From the NCBI RefSeq assembly GCF_030013905.1, contig NZ_CP124862.1, positions 3,599,051-3,663,050 on the forward strand: a DNA stretch of 64,000 bases, read 5' to 3'. Under the pieces are notes generated by a model that was not told where the DNA came from, did not search any database, and worked only from the letters and a program-made list of their open reading frames with translations. Made by a program: the position numbers and the translations under genes. Shown piece after piece: positions 18,112-26,440 of this stretch (the stretch's first letter is position 1; every line of letters starts with the position of its first letter). This stretch comes from Petroclostridium sp. X23 (GTDB lineage Bacteria; Bacillota; Clostridia; SK-Y3).

Positions 18112-18837
18112 TCATTGCTTAAATTTTTTTAACAAGGCACTTCGTCTTGCTTTTTTTTCTGCCTCATATTGATTTTGTGCTTCTTTTACAGCAGTGGTCG
18201 ACAAATCATTATTTTTCAGTTCCGTTTCCATTTCTTTAAGGATGCTATTAAATTTAGCGTCGCATTCATTTTCCAAGCTCTGTCCTAAAGATAGATATTT
18301 CAGCCCTAGTTTTATTTTAGCGGACATCTTTTCTGAGTCAGAGATGTTCTGATATTCTGCTTTTCCTTGAGAGATTAAAGTGTTTAGTTTGGAGATACTT
18401 TCGTTTTTTAAGCTTAAAAATTTAGTACTATATCTACTTACAATTTCACTTTCTAAAGGTTCAGGGGAAGGCACAGTTTTTTGCGGTGAAAAATTTTTTT
18501 GATCCGGTGAAGAAATTGTAAGATTATTACTTGTATTGCTGTCTACATCACTGATAGTATCTTCGTTTGTATTATCGGCCTTCACATCCTGGGTTGATTT
18601 TATATCTTTATCTACATTCATATTTGTATCATCAGATATATCGTAACTTTCCTCATTGTCTTGAGTGTTCACCACAATATCATTGCTATTTTTAGAATCT
18701 TTTGAAGTATCGGGCTGAGGGTTTGCTTTCATTTGAGGTATATCACTATTATCGTTGTTGATGTGGGGGTTGAAAGACCACAAACTATATATACCTATTA
18801 TAATTATTGCAATAAAGATAAATACTTTTTTATTCAT
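18112..18837 (-). CDS. Membrane-anchored low-complexity protein, unknown
   Basis: The protein has a single amino-terminal membrane segment (residues 4-20), then about 100 residues rich in D, N, S and T, then a helical carboxy half with coiled-coil character (LSLKNESISKLNTLI, KEAQNQYEAEKKARRSALLK). The architecture is the same as the protein at 26441 on the other side of the polysaccharide region, although the sequences differ. It faces VanZ tail to tail with one base between the stop codons. A surface-exposed spacer or scaffold role is a guess. Confidence 0.7.
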   Translation of the reverse strand: MNKKVFIFIAIIIIGIYSLWSFNPHINNDNSDIPQMKANPQPDTSKDSKNSNDIVVNTQDNEESYDISDDTNMNVDKDIKSTQDVKADNTNEDTISDVDSNTSNNLTISSPDQKNFSPQKTVPSPEPLESEIVSRYSTKFLSLKNESISKLNTLISQGKAEYQNISDSEKMSAKIKLGLKYLSLGQSLENECDAKFNSILKEMETELKNNDLSTTAVKEAQNQYEAEKKARRSALLKKFKQ

Positions 18838-18936
18838 ATCGTCACCTTGAATCCCTTAATGTGTCAGATTTATTGGTATTATACCCTTATAAGATACAAG
18901 ATGCAAGAGAGGATTAAATGATATAAGGCTATTTAC

Positions 18937-19167
18937 TGTAGTGGCAGGCCTTGTGTCTGCCCTATATAGGAGACTGTCATAAAGTCAAATTTAGCACATA
19001 GAAGGAGTGAAGCATGGGGACGGAGCTACTGCTGCACCTGGTTTTGGTGAAGCTGAAGCTCCGTCCCCATGCTTTGCGACTGACCGACGAAGCACTTTAT
19101 CACATCCTTCTATAAAGTATTCATATATTCTTGTGGGGAGACACAAGGCCTGCCGCTACGGATGTAG
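18937..19167. repeat. Nested palindromic repeat, copy A
   Basis: The outer arms GTGGCAGGCCTTGTGTCT (18941-18958) and AGACACAAGGCCTGCC (19139-19154) enclose an inner element with arms GAAGCATGGGGACGGAGCT and AGCTCCGTCCCCATGC (about 19010-19072). The inner part resembles the repeats at 43.8, 55.6 and 57.5 kb; the outer arm also occurs at 55.5 kb. No gene is visible in 18838-19271. Confidence 0.75.
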
Positions 19168-19271
19168 CTTTTTTACAAATAGCATTGATAGCATATAAAA
19201 ATTAGGACAAGTCAGGAATATTTTCCGATTTGTGCTAATAAAATGTAGTGAGTAGACAAGGAGGGGTGAAT

Positions 19272-19937
19272 ATGGAAAACGAAATAGATTTGCTTCAACT
19301 TTATCACATATTGATGAGGAGAAAATGGATCATCATATTTATAACGCTGATAGCTGTAATCATATCTGCAATCTTTAGCTTTTTTGTTGTACAACCTGTC
19401 TATGAAGCTAATGTCAATATCATCATTGGTAAGGAAGAGGCGCAGTATTTTTTGGAGGACAAGTATACGAATAGTGATATCGCGTTATATCTCCAAGTGG
19501 CAAAAACCTACGAGGAAATTGCAAAGTCAAGAGCTGTACGTTATAGGACGGAGCAGGCGGTGCAAGACGGTAGTTTTGAACAGGTCAAAAATATAAAGGT
19601 GGCATCCAAATCCAGTACTCAGGTTCTGACTATTACGATCTCTCATTTTTCTGCTGAAGCGGCAGCAGTATGTGCAAATGCTTTAGCAGAGAATTTTATT
19701 CAGGTAGCAGGGGAAGTACTGCCGGCCGGGCAGTTAAAGATATTGGATAAGGCAGAACGGCCTGAGCAGCCTTCTTCTCCCAACCGAAAATTGAACATTG
19801 CCATCGGGTCTGTGTTAGGGATGATGATTTCTATTGGAATTGTCATGTTACTGGAATTTATAAATCGGTCCATTGAATCGGAACAGGATGTAAAGAACTA
19901 TCTGAATCTTCCTGTTTTGGGTGTTGTACCGCAATAA
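19272..19937 (+). CDS. Wzz-domain polysaccharide co-polymerase (CapA-type), first copy
   Basis: This 221-residue protein has two membrane segments flanking an extracellular domain. The first is near residues 20-40 after EIDLLQLYHILMRRKW, and the second follows the proline-rich PEQPSSPNRKLN near residue 175. This is the Wzz/CapA layout that controls chain length and, in Gram-positives, activates the CpsD kinase. The start follows GGAGGGG. Downstream are two unknown proteins and a CpsD-like ATPase, probably one operon. A second Wzz lies at 23649. Confidence 0.88.
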   Translation: MENEIDLLQLYHILMRRKWIIIFITLIAVIISAIFSFFVVQPVYEANVNIIIGKEEAQYFLEDKYTNSDIALYLQVAKTYEEIAKSRAVRYRTEQAVQDGSFEQVKNIKVASKSSTQVLTITISHFSAEAAAVCANALAENFIQVAGEVLPAGQLKILDKAERPEQPSSPNRKLNIAIGSVLGMMISIGIVMLLEFINRSIESEQDVKNYLNLPVLGVVPQ

Positions 19938-19954
19938 AAGTGAGGAGAAATATT

Positions 19955-20608
19955 ATGTTGAAAAAGCAGTGGCTGGTTAATACATTTAGTAATTTTAGAG
20001 TAGTGATGATCATAACATGCTTGGTTTTTAATATTATCCTTGCAGGGGCCCTTTGCAGGCAGTGGATAGTATCGCATTCATATGAAAAAGATATTGAACA
20101 GAAACAAGTGGAGCTGGACAAGTACAGAAATTCAATGGATGAAGCAGTAAAAGCACAGCTTGATTCATATTATGCGCAGCAATTACAAAAATTGATGAGT
20201 GAGCAGGAGTTATCTTTTTTGGCGCAAAAGCAGTGGAAATATATCTTAACATTAAACGGGAAAATAGTAACTAAAGATATTCTTTATATTAACGATACTT
20301 CTGCACATATTATTTTAGCGGAGGTTGTTCAAGACAAGGATATCCTCCCTTCTGAAATTTTGAAAAAAGGAACTATTACCGGAAGTGATTCAAACGATCA
20401 TTTGCAGGATCATCTGAGTGTTATTACGAATATTCCTTATACTACAAAAACGGAGGAGACTGCGCAAGGGCGGAGAGTGATCTATGATTTTAAGGATATT
20501 CCTAACGGAACCATCATCAATCTGAAACCCAGTGTGCTGTTGACAGACCGATTAGGAGTGGGAGAAGAAGGGGCGTGGAACAGCCATATTGAGATTATAA
20601 GGCAATAA
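19955..20608 (+). CDS. Single-pass membrane protein of polysaccharide module, unknown
   Basis: I do not recognise this 217-residue protein. A membrane segment (residues 16-36) is followed by a coiled-coil stretch (KDIEQKQVELDKYRNSMDEA) and a beta-rich carboxy domain. It starts 17 bases after the Wzz stop, with GAGGAGA before the ATG. Its place between Wzz and a CpsD-like protein suggests a part in polysaccharide assembly or export, by context only. Confidence 0.7.
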   Translation: MLKKQWLVNTFSNFRVVMIITCLVFNIILAGALCRQWIVSHSYEKDIEQKQVELDKYRNSMDEAVKAQLDSYYAQQLQKLMSEQELSFLAQKQWKYILTLNGKIVTKDILYINDTSAHIILAEVVQDKDILPSEILKKGTITGSDSNDHLQDHLSVITNIPYTTKTEETAQGRRVIYDFKDIPNGTIINLKPSVLLTDRLGVGEEGAWNSHIEIIRQ

Positions 20609-20713
20609 ACTATTTCAAATAAAAGTGGAATAAAAAAGGACAATCACGAATAAGTTGTTTAATAATAAGGCATAAAATATAAAAATCATCGGGGTGAAAA
20701 AGGGGAGGGGGTT

Positions 20714-22522
20714 ATGAAAATTACAATAATAAATTTAAAAAAAATAGCAGCAATCATGTTAGTTTGCTCATTTTTAATGACTTTGGGCAGTATTACACCC
20801 AGTTATGCCAAAGAGAGCTCATCCAATAGTATCGTTTCTATCAGCGCGTCTTTTGATGAGGAGAATAATGACAATATAATAGTAAGGGCAGACTTGAATG
20901 CCGGATGTCCATGGATGGAGAAAGTAGCCAATACCATGAATAGAACCCAGATATGGGGGGATTACGGCAAAGGATGGTTTTTAATCAAGGACTATGAGAT
21001 CAGCTTTAGCGGAAATAAATTTGTATGGGATCTGAAATCAATGGATGATAGAAACGAGAGTGAAGTGCTTAGATCCTATGCAGCGGGAAATACGGACCGT
21101 TTGAAACTCTATGTGCGATATAAGAGGGTATTGAATGATGAGATCATCGAGCTGTATAAAACCTTTTATCTGGGCAACATTAAGCAGGATGTACAGTTAA
21201 CTACCAATCATGAAGAACAAAAGTATGCTCCCATTAGTTATGATTTTCCCATTGTAGCGAAACAAGGAAGCAATATTGAACTGTATTTGGATGCTATCAC
21301 ACATCCGGAAGAGCAGTACACCGTAAAAATAGTAGGGGATAATAATTATGAAGAAACCGTAGAAGAAAAAGGCTCTAAAAACAAGAAAGCTTTTAAATGG
21401 AGTCCGGAAAAAAGCGGTACGTTTTATATTGCAGTGTATGATTCTAAATCTCAAATGATTTTAAAAAGAAAAGTATATGTAAAATCCCAGGATAACAAGT
21501 ATCTTCAGTTAGATGACTTGTCCGTTCAAAATGAAAACGACACCGTATCGGTAAGACTATCGGTAGCCGGCACGCGCCCTAAAGATTTTGATGGAGATAT
21601 CAAAAAAAGTTTGCAGGTTGTGATTTCCGAGCCCTATGTTTGGTCTAGAACCATCAAAGACTATAACAATGATGGGATTGTTTATAATGAGGTGTATGGA
21701 GCCTATGAACTCCAAGAAGGGCGGGACGGTTTTTCATTTGGTTCCGGGATTTACAGGATATATGCGGCAATTAAGCCCGATTATTCTATTGAGCCGGAAG
21801 ATAAGATTTCAGTACATTATAAAAAGAGCGGACTGGAGAATATAAATTTTAAAGTCAAATATGATGCCAATCGGCAGCCGGATGGAGACGGAAGATATCT
21901 CTTTAATTCTTGTGAGCCATTGAAGTTTAATTTTTATGTAGAAGAAGAGCAGGAAGGTTGTGAGTACGCATTCTTTTTGGAGGACGCGAGGGGGAAAAGG
22001 CGGGTGAAGGATTATTCCCCGGGCACCGAATTCACATGGCATCCTGCTGACCCGGGAGAATACAAAATCTATGCACGTATCCGTCAAGCAGGAAGTGAAG
22101 GAAATATTCTGCAAAATTCTTATGAAAAAGAAGTATGTATTCCTATACGTATTGGAGATTTAGACAAATATATAAATATTAGAAACGTAAAGATCGGTGG
22201 GGAAAAATGGACGATACAAAATGGCAAAGTCACCAATGCACCAAATAATAATCAGATCAGTGCACGTGAGCTTAATGTTGTTGAAATCGATGCGGAGAGG
22301 GAGGGACCTATATTTGGAGTTCCTATAAAATGGAATAGGCTCATGTACAAAGTATGTGTGGTGGCAAAAGAACATTATTATCAAGTGTCTCCATATACCT
22401 TTTCAAATTACATCCCTATTTATCCTAAAAATACAGGGGAATACCGTATGATTGTAATGGTGAAGGATTCCACTTCCGGTTCTTATGAAGATTATTGTGA
22501 AATCAAACTAAATGCAAAGTAG
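20714..22522 (+). CDS. Large secreted protein with Y_Y_Y-like beta domains, unknown
   Basis: This 602-residue protein has a signal peptide (residues 1-31, ending PSYAKE). The rest is beta-rich with repeated segments such as FKWSPEKSGTFYIAVYDSKS, FTWHPADPGEYKIYARIRQ and YPKNTGEYRMIVMVKDS. These have the aromatic pattern of triple-tyrosine (Y_Y_Y) domains found in extracellular sensor and surface proteins. No catalytic motif or anchoring signal is visible. It lies between an unknown membrane protein and a CpsD-like gene, so it is probably exported with, or acts on, the same polymer. Confidence 0.75.
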   Translation: MKITIINLKKIAAIMLVCSFLMTLGSITPSYAKESSSNSIVSISASFDEENNDNIIVRADLNAGCPWMEKVANTMNRTQIWGDYGKGWFLIKDYEISFSGNKFVWDLKSMDDRNESEVLRSYAAGNTDRLKLYVRYKRVLNDEIIELYKTFYLGNIKQDVQLTTNHEEQKYAPISYDFPIVAKQGSNIELYLDAITHPEEQYTVKIVGDNNYEETVEEKGSKNKKAFKWSPEKSGTFYIAVYDSKSQMILKRKVYVKSQDNKYLQLDDLSVQNENDTVSVRLSVAGTRPKDFDGDIKKSLQVVISEPYVWSRTIKDYNNDGIVYNEVYGAYELQEGRDGFSFGSGIYRIYAAIKPDYSIEPEDKISVHYKKSGLENINFKVKYDANRQPDGDGRYLFNSCEPLKFNFYVEEEQEGCEYAFFLEDARGKRRVKDYSPGTEFTWHPADPGEYKIYARIRQAGSEGNILQNSYEKEVCIPIRIGDLDKYINIRNVKIGGEKWTIQNGKVTNAPNNNQISARELNVVEIDAEREGPIFGVPIKWNRLMYKVCVVAKEHYYQVSPYTFSNYIPIYPKNTGEYRMIVMVKDSTSGSYEDYCEIKLNAK

Positions 22523-22564
22523 TTTAAACATACGATAGACACAAAGGAAAAGAGGGGTCAGCGA

Positions 22565-23188
22565 ATGATAAAAGAAAGGTGTACGATTCGTACAGATACA
22601 AAGGCAAATATCATAGAAACATACCGTATGCTGCAGGCTAGCGTAGACGCAATGATACATGATAAAAAGATTAAAGTCATCGCATTTACCGGCCTCATTG
22701 ACGGAAAAGGCAAAACAAAGCATGCGTGCAATATTGCCATATCCATGGCACAAGAAGGGAAAAAGATTCTGTTAATGGACTGTGATATAAAGAACCCTAA
22801 GGTGCATGAGTTCTTCGAAGTTTCCAATGATAACGGACTTACACGTTTGAAGGCAGCTGCGGATTATCAGCAGGCTGTCTTCAAGTTTTCTGAATTACCT
22901 ACACTGCATGTTCTCACCAGCGGGCCAAAGGTAGAAAACCCACAATACACGTTGGATACTGCAAGGATAGAAGTGTTTTTAGATACCATTAAAGAAGCAT
23001 ATGATTTGATTTTAATAGACGCACCGCCGGCAGGACAGGTTGCTGAAGGAGTAAAATTGTCCGCAGCTGCCGATGGAACCGTACTGGTAATGGCAGTCGG
23101 AAAAACACCGGTAGCCACAGCAGTGCGGGTGAAGGAAATACTGGATACCGTAAAAGCCAGTATTTTGGGTGTGATTTTAGAGAAGTAA
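22565..23188 (+). CDS. CpsD/CapB-like P-loop protein lacking the tyrosine cluster
   Basis: This 207-residue protein aligns with BY-kinases. It has Walker A in FTGLIDGKGKTKHACNIA, Walker A' in LLMDCDIKNPKVHEFF, and Walker B in LILIDAPPAGQVAEG. The usual TSAGPGEGKST is altered to GLIDGKGKT, and the protein ends at GVILEK with no tyrosine-rich tail, so the normal autophosphorylation target is missing. It may be a paralogue regulated by other means or a partner of the first Wzz. Two sigma-A-like promoters and a riboswitch follow. Confidence 0.8.
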   Translation: MIKERCTIRTDTKANIIETYRMLQASVDAMIHDKKIKVIAFTGLIDGKGKTKHACNIAISMAQEGKKILLMDCDIKNPKVHEFFEVSNDNGLTRLKAAADYQQAVFKFSELPTLHVLTSGPKVENPQYTLDTARIEVFLDTIKEAYDLILIDAPPAGQVAEGVKLSAAADGTVLVMAVGKTPVATAVRVKEILDTVKASILGVILEK

Positions 23189-23193
23189 AATTG

Positions 23194-23222
23194 TTGACTT
23201 GGATACAATTTTGGGATATAAT
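23194..23222 (+). promoter_or_regulatory. Sigma-A-type promoter
   Basis: TTGACT, a 17-bp spacer, then TATAAT. It starts just after the CpsD-like stop codon and could add transcription into the riboswitch leader. Confidence 0.65.
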
Positions 23223-23350
23223 GGTTTGTGGTGAATTATAAAAGAATTAGCAGTATAGGTATCTTTTATACCTTGATATATAATAAAAGAAAGTAACAGC
23301 TTGATACGGATTTACAGTAATAATCACACCCAAAATGACCTTCTTAATAC

Positions 23351-23380
23351 TTGACAGAAATAGACTATTTAAGTTATTAT
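23351..23380 (+). promoter_or_regulatory. Sigma-A-type promoter of riboswitch transcript
   Basis: TTGACA, a 17- to 18-bp spacer, then TATTAT, 40 bases before the cyclic-di-GMP aptamer. Confidence 0.65.
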
Positions 23381-23417
23381 TTTATGGTAGGATACATAAC
23401 GAGAATAATTATAAATA

Positions 23418-23502
23418 TATAGGCAAACTTATCGAAAGGTGAGGACGCAAAGCCATGGGTCTAATGCTGATCATGCGATGATTGCCAGGTTGCCGCGAAT
23501 AT
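23418..23502 (+). promoter_or_regulatory. Class I cyclic-di-GMP riboswitch (GEMM-I)
   Basis: The conserved core is visible in order: AGGCAAAC, a stem capped by the GNRA loop GAAA, GGACGCAAAGCC, then GCCAGGTTGCC closing the P1 stem with GGCAA. These are the diagnostic GEMM-I elements (purine-rich ligand pocket, GAAA tetraloop and receptor). A terminator follows 13 bases later and the wzz gene begins about 150 bases downstream. Cyclic-di-GMP therefore probably controls read-through into the capsule operon; on- or off-switch cannot be decided by eye. Confidence 0.9.
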
Positions 23503-23514
23503 TTTTGTCAACAG

Positions 23515-23549
23515 AGCTCGATGCGGGATTATTGCCATTGAGCTTTTTT
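23515..23549 (+). terminator. Riboswitch expression-platform terminator
   Basis: AGCTCGATG pairs with CATTGAGCT around a 12-nt loop and is followed by TTTTTT. It lies between the aptamer and wzz. Confidence 0.85.
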
Positions 23550-23648
23550 AATCTTTATTTATAATTTAAAATTTTTTTGTCTTAAAGCTGTGTTATTTGC
23601 ACAGTAAAAAGTGGTATATTTCCAACAAATGTAGAAGTGAGGTTAATT

Positions 23649-24311
23649 ATGGAATTAAGGGAATATTTGCAGATTATCAGAAAAAGAATTTGGCTGGTTG
23701 TAATCATTACGCTGATTTCTACAATCGCATCAGCAGTTGTCAGTTTTTTTGTTTTAGAGCCTGTTTATCAGTCCAATACCAGTCTTTATGTAGGTAAAAA
23801 GATAGATGGGCAAAGTGCTATTGCATATCAGGATTTGCTTTTAGGCAATCAACTCGTAAAAGACTATCGTGAGCTGGTAAAGAGCAGACTAGTTGCCAAC
23901 CTGGTTATTAGTGAATTGAAGTTAGAAAATATGACTACCGGAAGAATGTCTCAAAAATTAGGTGTTAATTTAAAAAATGACACACGATTGATCGAAATTA
24001 CCGCGGAAGATACAAAGGCTGAGTTGGCAGCACAGATTGCAAATAAAGTAGCGGAAGTATTTCAGGTAAAAGTAGTTGAAATCATGGACGTGGAAAATGT
24101 GCAGGTGATTGATAAGGCAGAAATACCTCTCAATCCGATAAAACCTAAAAAATACTTAAATGTCGCTATTGCGGCTTTTATAGGTCTGATGCTGGGATTT
24201 GGAATCATCTTCTTGATTGAGTATCTGGATAACACCCTAAAAACCCCGACGGACGTCGAAAGACATCTGGAGCTGCCGGTCATAGGCACCATACCGGTGT
24301 TTCCGGAGTAA
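23649..24311 (+). CDS. Wzz-domain polysaccharide co-polymerase / BY-kinase activator, second copy
   Basis: This 220-residue protein has the CapA/YwqC layout: MELREYLQIIRKRIWLVVII leads into membrane segment 1, followed by an extracellular domain with DLLLGNQLVKDYRELVKSR. A proline motif (IPLNPIKPKKYLN) precedes membrane segment 2, and a short cytoplasmic tail (LELPVIGTIPVFPE) probably activates the kinase at 24824. The ATG follows GTGAGG. Expression should depend on the riboswitch upstream. A repeat-bounded cassette separates it from its kinase. Confidence 0.9.
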   Translation: MELREYLQIIRKRIWLVVIITLISTIASAVVSFFVLEPVYQSNTSLYVGKKIDGQSAIAYQDLLLGNQLVKDYRELVKSRLVANLVISELKLENMTTGRMSQKLGVNLKNDTRLIEITAEDTKAELAAQIANKVAEVFQVKVVEIMDVENVQVIDKAEIPLNPIKPKKYLNVAIAAFIGLMLGFGIIFLIEYLDNTLKTPTDVERHLELPVIGTIPVFPE

Positions 24312-24320
24312 AGCATTTTA

Positions 24321-24351
24321 GTGAATAGTTAATAGTGAATAATGAATAGTG
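24321..24351. repeat. AGTGAAT-type array, left border of four-helix-bundle cassette
   Basis: A run of GTGAATAG, TTAATAGTGAA and TAATGAATAG units. It is inverted relative to the array at 24771-24807, and the two bracket the 24382 gene. Confidence 0.7.
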
Positions 24352-24381
24352 TAAAGCGTTGATGTAAAGGAATGACAGATT

Positions 24382-24747
24382 ATGAGAGTAGACAGCAGCA
24401 TTACATTTGACAAAGCTTTTAAGTTTGCTATTAGGATTGTTGATTTATATAAATATCTATGTGAGAATAAAAAGGAATATGTCTTATCTAAGCAGATCCT
24501 GCGTTGTGGAACCAGCATAGGTGCCAATATAAGTGAAGCTAGTAAAGCACAAAGTAAAAAAGATTTTGTTAGTAAATACTATATCGCTTTTAAAGAAGCA
24601 GCTGAGACAGAGTACTGGATTAAGTTACTGATTGCAACAACATATATAGATGAACAAACAGGAAATTCATTGCTACTAGATATAAGTGAAATACTTAAGT
24701 TATTGCATTCTAGTATAAAAACTGCTAAACAAACTCTAAGTAATTAA
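24382..24747 (+). CDS. Four-helix-bundle protein (23S rRNA intervening-sequence / bAvd-like family)
   Basis: This 121-residue protein has the hallmarks of the family: FDKAFKFAIRIVDLYKYL, LSKQILRCGTSIGANISEAS, KDFVSKYYIAFKEAAETEYW and LLDISEILKLLHSSIKTAKQ. The family was first noted in 23S rRNA intervening sequences and resembles the accessory Avd protein of diversity-generating retroelements; stand-alone members have no settled function. Inverted AGTGAAT-type arrays flank it within 70 bases on each side and the cassette splits a wzz-kinase operon, so it looks inserted. Confidence 0.9.
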   Translation: MRVDSSITFDKAFKFAIRIVDLYKYLCENKKEYVLSKQILRCGTSIGANISEASKAQSKKDFVSKYYIAFKEAAETEYWIKLLIATTYIDEQTGNSLLLDISEILKLLHSSIKTAKQTLSN

Positions 24748-24770
24748 TGGTGAGTATACTGCTAATTTAA

Positions 24771-24807
24771 AATTAATTATTCACTATTCACTATTAATTA
24801 TTAACTA
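24771..24807. repeat. AGTGAAT-type array, right border of four-helix-bundle cassette
   Basis: ATTATTCACTATTCACTATT followed by AATTATTAACTA, the reverse complement of the left border type. Confidence 0.7.
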
Positions 24808-24823
24808 GGAAAGGAAGATATTA

Positions 24824-25567
24824 ATGCAGGAACAGCGTCCGTCGTTGATTACGCATAACAACCCAAAGTCGCCTATTTCCGAGGCCTATAGGGTTTTGAG
24901 AACGAATATTCAGTTTTCCGGTGTGGATAAGCCGTTGAAGATCATGGTTGTGACCAGCGCGGGGCCGGGAGAAGGGAAGTCGACTACCATTGCCAATCTG
25001 GCCATTACTTTTGCACAGTCAGGGAGTAAGGTCTTATTGATTGACGGTGATTTGAGAAAACCGAAGGTACATAAGACGTTTAATACCCATAACCAGACAG
25101 GCCTTACCAATGTGCTTGCGCAGCATGCGGATTACAAGCAGTATGTAAAGCAGTGTGATATCGATAATCTAGATATTCTGACATCGGGGCCGATCCCTCC
25201 AAATCCTTCGGAGCTGCTTTCATCTAATTCTATGAAGAAATTGTTGGAGAGGTTCCGTGAGGACTACGAGATTGTTCTGATCGACGCACCTCCTGTGGGC
25301 ACTGTTACGGATGCGGCGATATTATCAACCATTGTAGATGGTACGATATTGGTGGCAGCTTCGGGACAAGTGGAGATAGAGGCGGCACAGAGAGCAAAGC
25401 AGCTATTGGAAAAGGTGAATGCAAATATTATCGGTGTAGTATTGAATAAGCTCAGCAAGAATGAGCAAGGGAATTATTACTATTATTATTACTATTATTA
25501 CGGGGAAGACGACGGAAACGACAAGAAGAAGAGGAAAAAACCCAAAGAGCCGAAGGATAAAGAATAG
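24824..25567 (+). CDS. Bacterial tyrosine kinase (CpsD/CapB family)
   Basis: This 247-residue cytoplasmic BY-kinase phosphorylates itself and regulates polysaccharide synthesis. Walker A is TSAGPGEGKSTT near residue 45, Walker A' is LLIDGDLRKPKVHKTF, and Walker B is IVLIDAPPVGTVTDA. The carboxy end carries a run of nine consecutive tyrosines after QGN, followed by an acidic and lysine-rich tail; this is the autophosphorylation cluster. It should be activated by the Wzz at 23649 and reversed by the PHP phosphatase 38 bases downstream. Confidence 0.95.
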   Translation: MQEQRPSLITHNNPKSPISEAYRVLRTNIQFSGVDKPLKIMVVTSAGPGEGKSTTIANLAITFAQSGSKVLLIDGDLRKPKVHKTFNTHNQTGLTNVLAQHADYKQYVKQCDIDNLDILTSGPIPPNPSELLSSNSMKKLLERFREDYEIVLIDAPPVGTVTDAAILSTIVDGTILVAASGQVEIEAAQRAKQLLEKVNANIIGVVLNKLSKNEQGNYYYYYYYYYGEDDGNDKKKRKKPKEPKDKE

Positions 25568-25605
25568 AGAACATAGGATAAAGGATCGCCAATGGGGAGG
25601 TACAC

Positions 25606-26418
25606 ATGTTTGTAGATATTCACTGTCATATCCTGCCGGGGATTGACGATGGAGCCAAAGATATGGATCATGCTGTGGAAATGTGCAGGATCGCCGAAGA
25701 AGAAGGCATAAAAGAGATTATTGCAACACCCCACTTCATTGAGGGAGATTTGCATAATGATAAGGTAGTTGTGCAGGAAAAAGTGAAGGAACTCATGGGC
25801 GTATTGGAAGAGCTGCATATTAATGTCGGCATTCATCCCGGTAATGAAGTCTTTATTACGCCAAATCTTGTGCAGCTTGTAAAAGATGGGCATGTCAGCA
25901 GTCTGAATCACACGAAATACATACTTGTCGAGTTTCCTATGATGAGCATACCGGATTATGCCCAGGATATTTTTTATGACTTGCAAATAGAAGGATATAC
26001 ACCTATCATTGCTCATCCGGAGCGTAATATGATTGTTGCTGAAAAGCCTGACAAATTATTCGAGTTTATCAGCCGTGGTGCGCTTGCACAGGTTAATTCC
26101 ACAAGTATCAGTGGAATTTTTGGTAAAAAGGTGAAAGAGACTGCTTTGTTTTTGTTAAAGCACAATATGGTGCATTTTATGGCCACTGACGCGCACACTG
26201 CAAGAGGAAGATCACCGAAGATGAACAGGGCGTTAAACGTGATACAAACACAGCTGGGCGCGAAAACGGCGGATATGCTGATGTATAATAACCGGTCCTT
26301 GTTAAATGGAGAAGATATAACCGTATTGGAGCCGCTAAAAGGAAAGACGGACAAAGGTATTTTTACATTTAGGGACTTGAAAAAGCTGGGAGCATTGTTG
26401 TTTGGGTCACACGGTTGA
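25606..26418 (+). CDS. PHP-family tyrosine-protein phosphatase (CpsB/CapC/YwqE)
   Basis: This 270-residue metal-dependent phosphatase removes phosphate from the BY-kinase tail. PHP metal motifs are DIHCHILPGIDDGAKD at the start, ATPHF near residue 45, EVFITP, IAHPERN near residue 145, and MATDAHTARGRSPKM near residue 197. The length fits YwqE. GGGGAGGT precedes the ATG, and the gene follows the kinase directly, completing the kinase-phosphatase pair. Confidence 0.95.
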   Translation: MFVDIHCHILPGIDDGAKDMDHAVEMCRIAEEEGIKEIIATPHFIEGDLHNDKVVVQEKVKELMGVLEELHINVGIHPGNEVFITPNLVQLVKDGHVSSLNHTKYILVEFPMMSIPDYAQDIFYDLQIEGYTPIIAHPERNMIVAEKPDKLFEFISRGALAQVNSTSISGIFGKKVKETALFLLKHNMVHFMATDAHTARGRSPKMNRALNVIQTQLGAKTADMLMYNNRSLLNGEDITVLEPLKGKTDKGIFTFRDLKKLGALLFGSHG

Positions 26419-26440
26419 GGAAGAAAGTTGAGGAAATTAG

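Noticed and set aside
19007..19198. Small plus-strand frame over repeat copy A
   Set aside because: It is made of hairpin repeat sequence and has no ribosome site.
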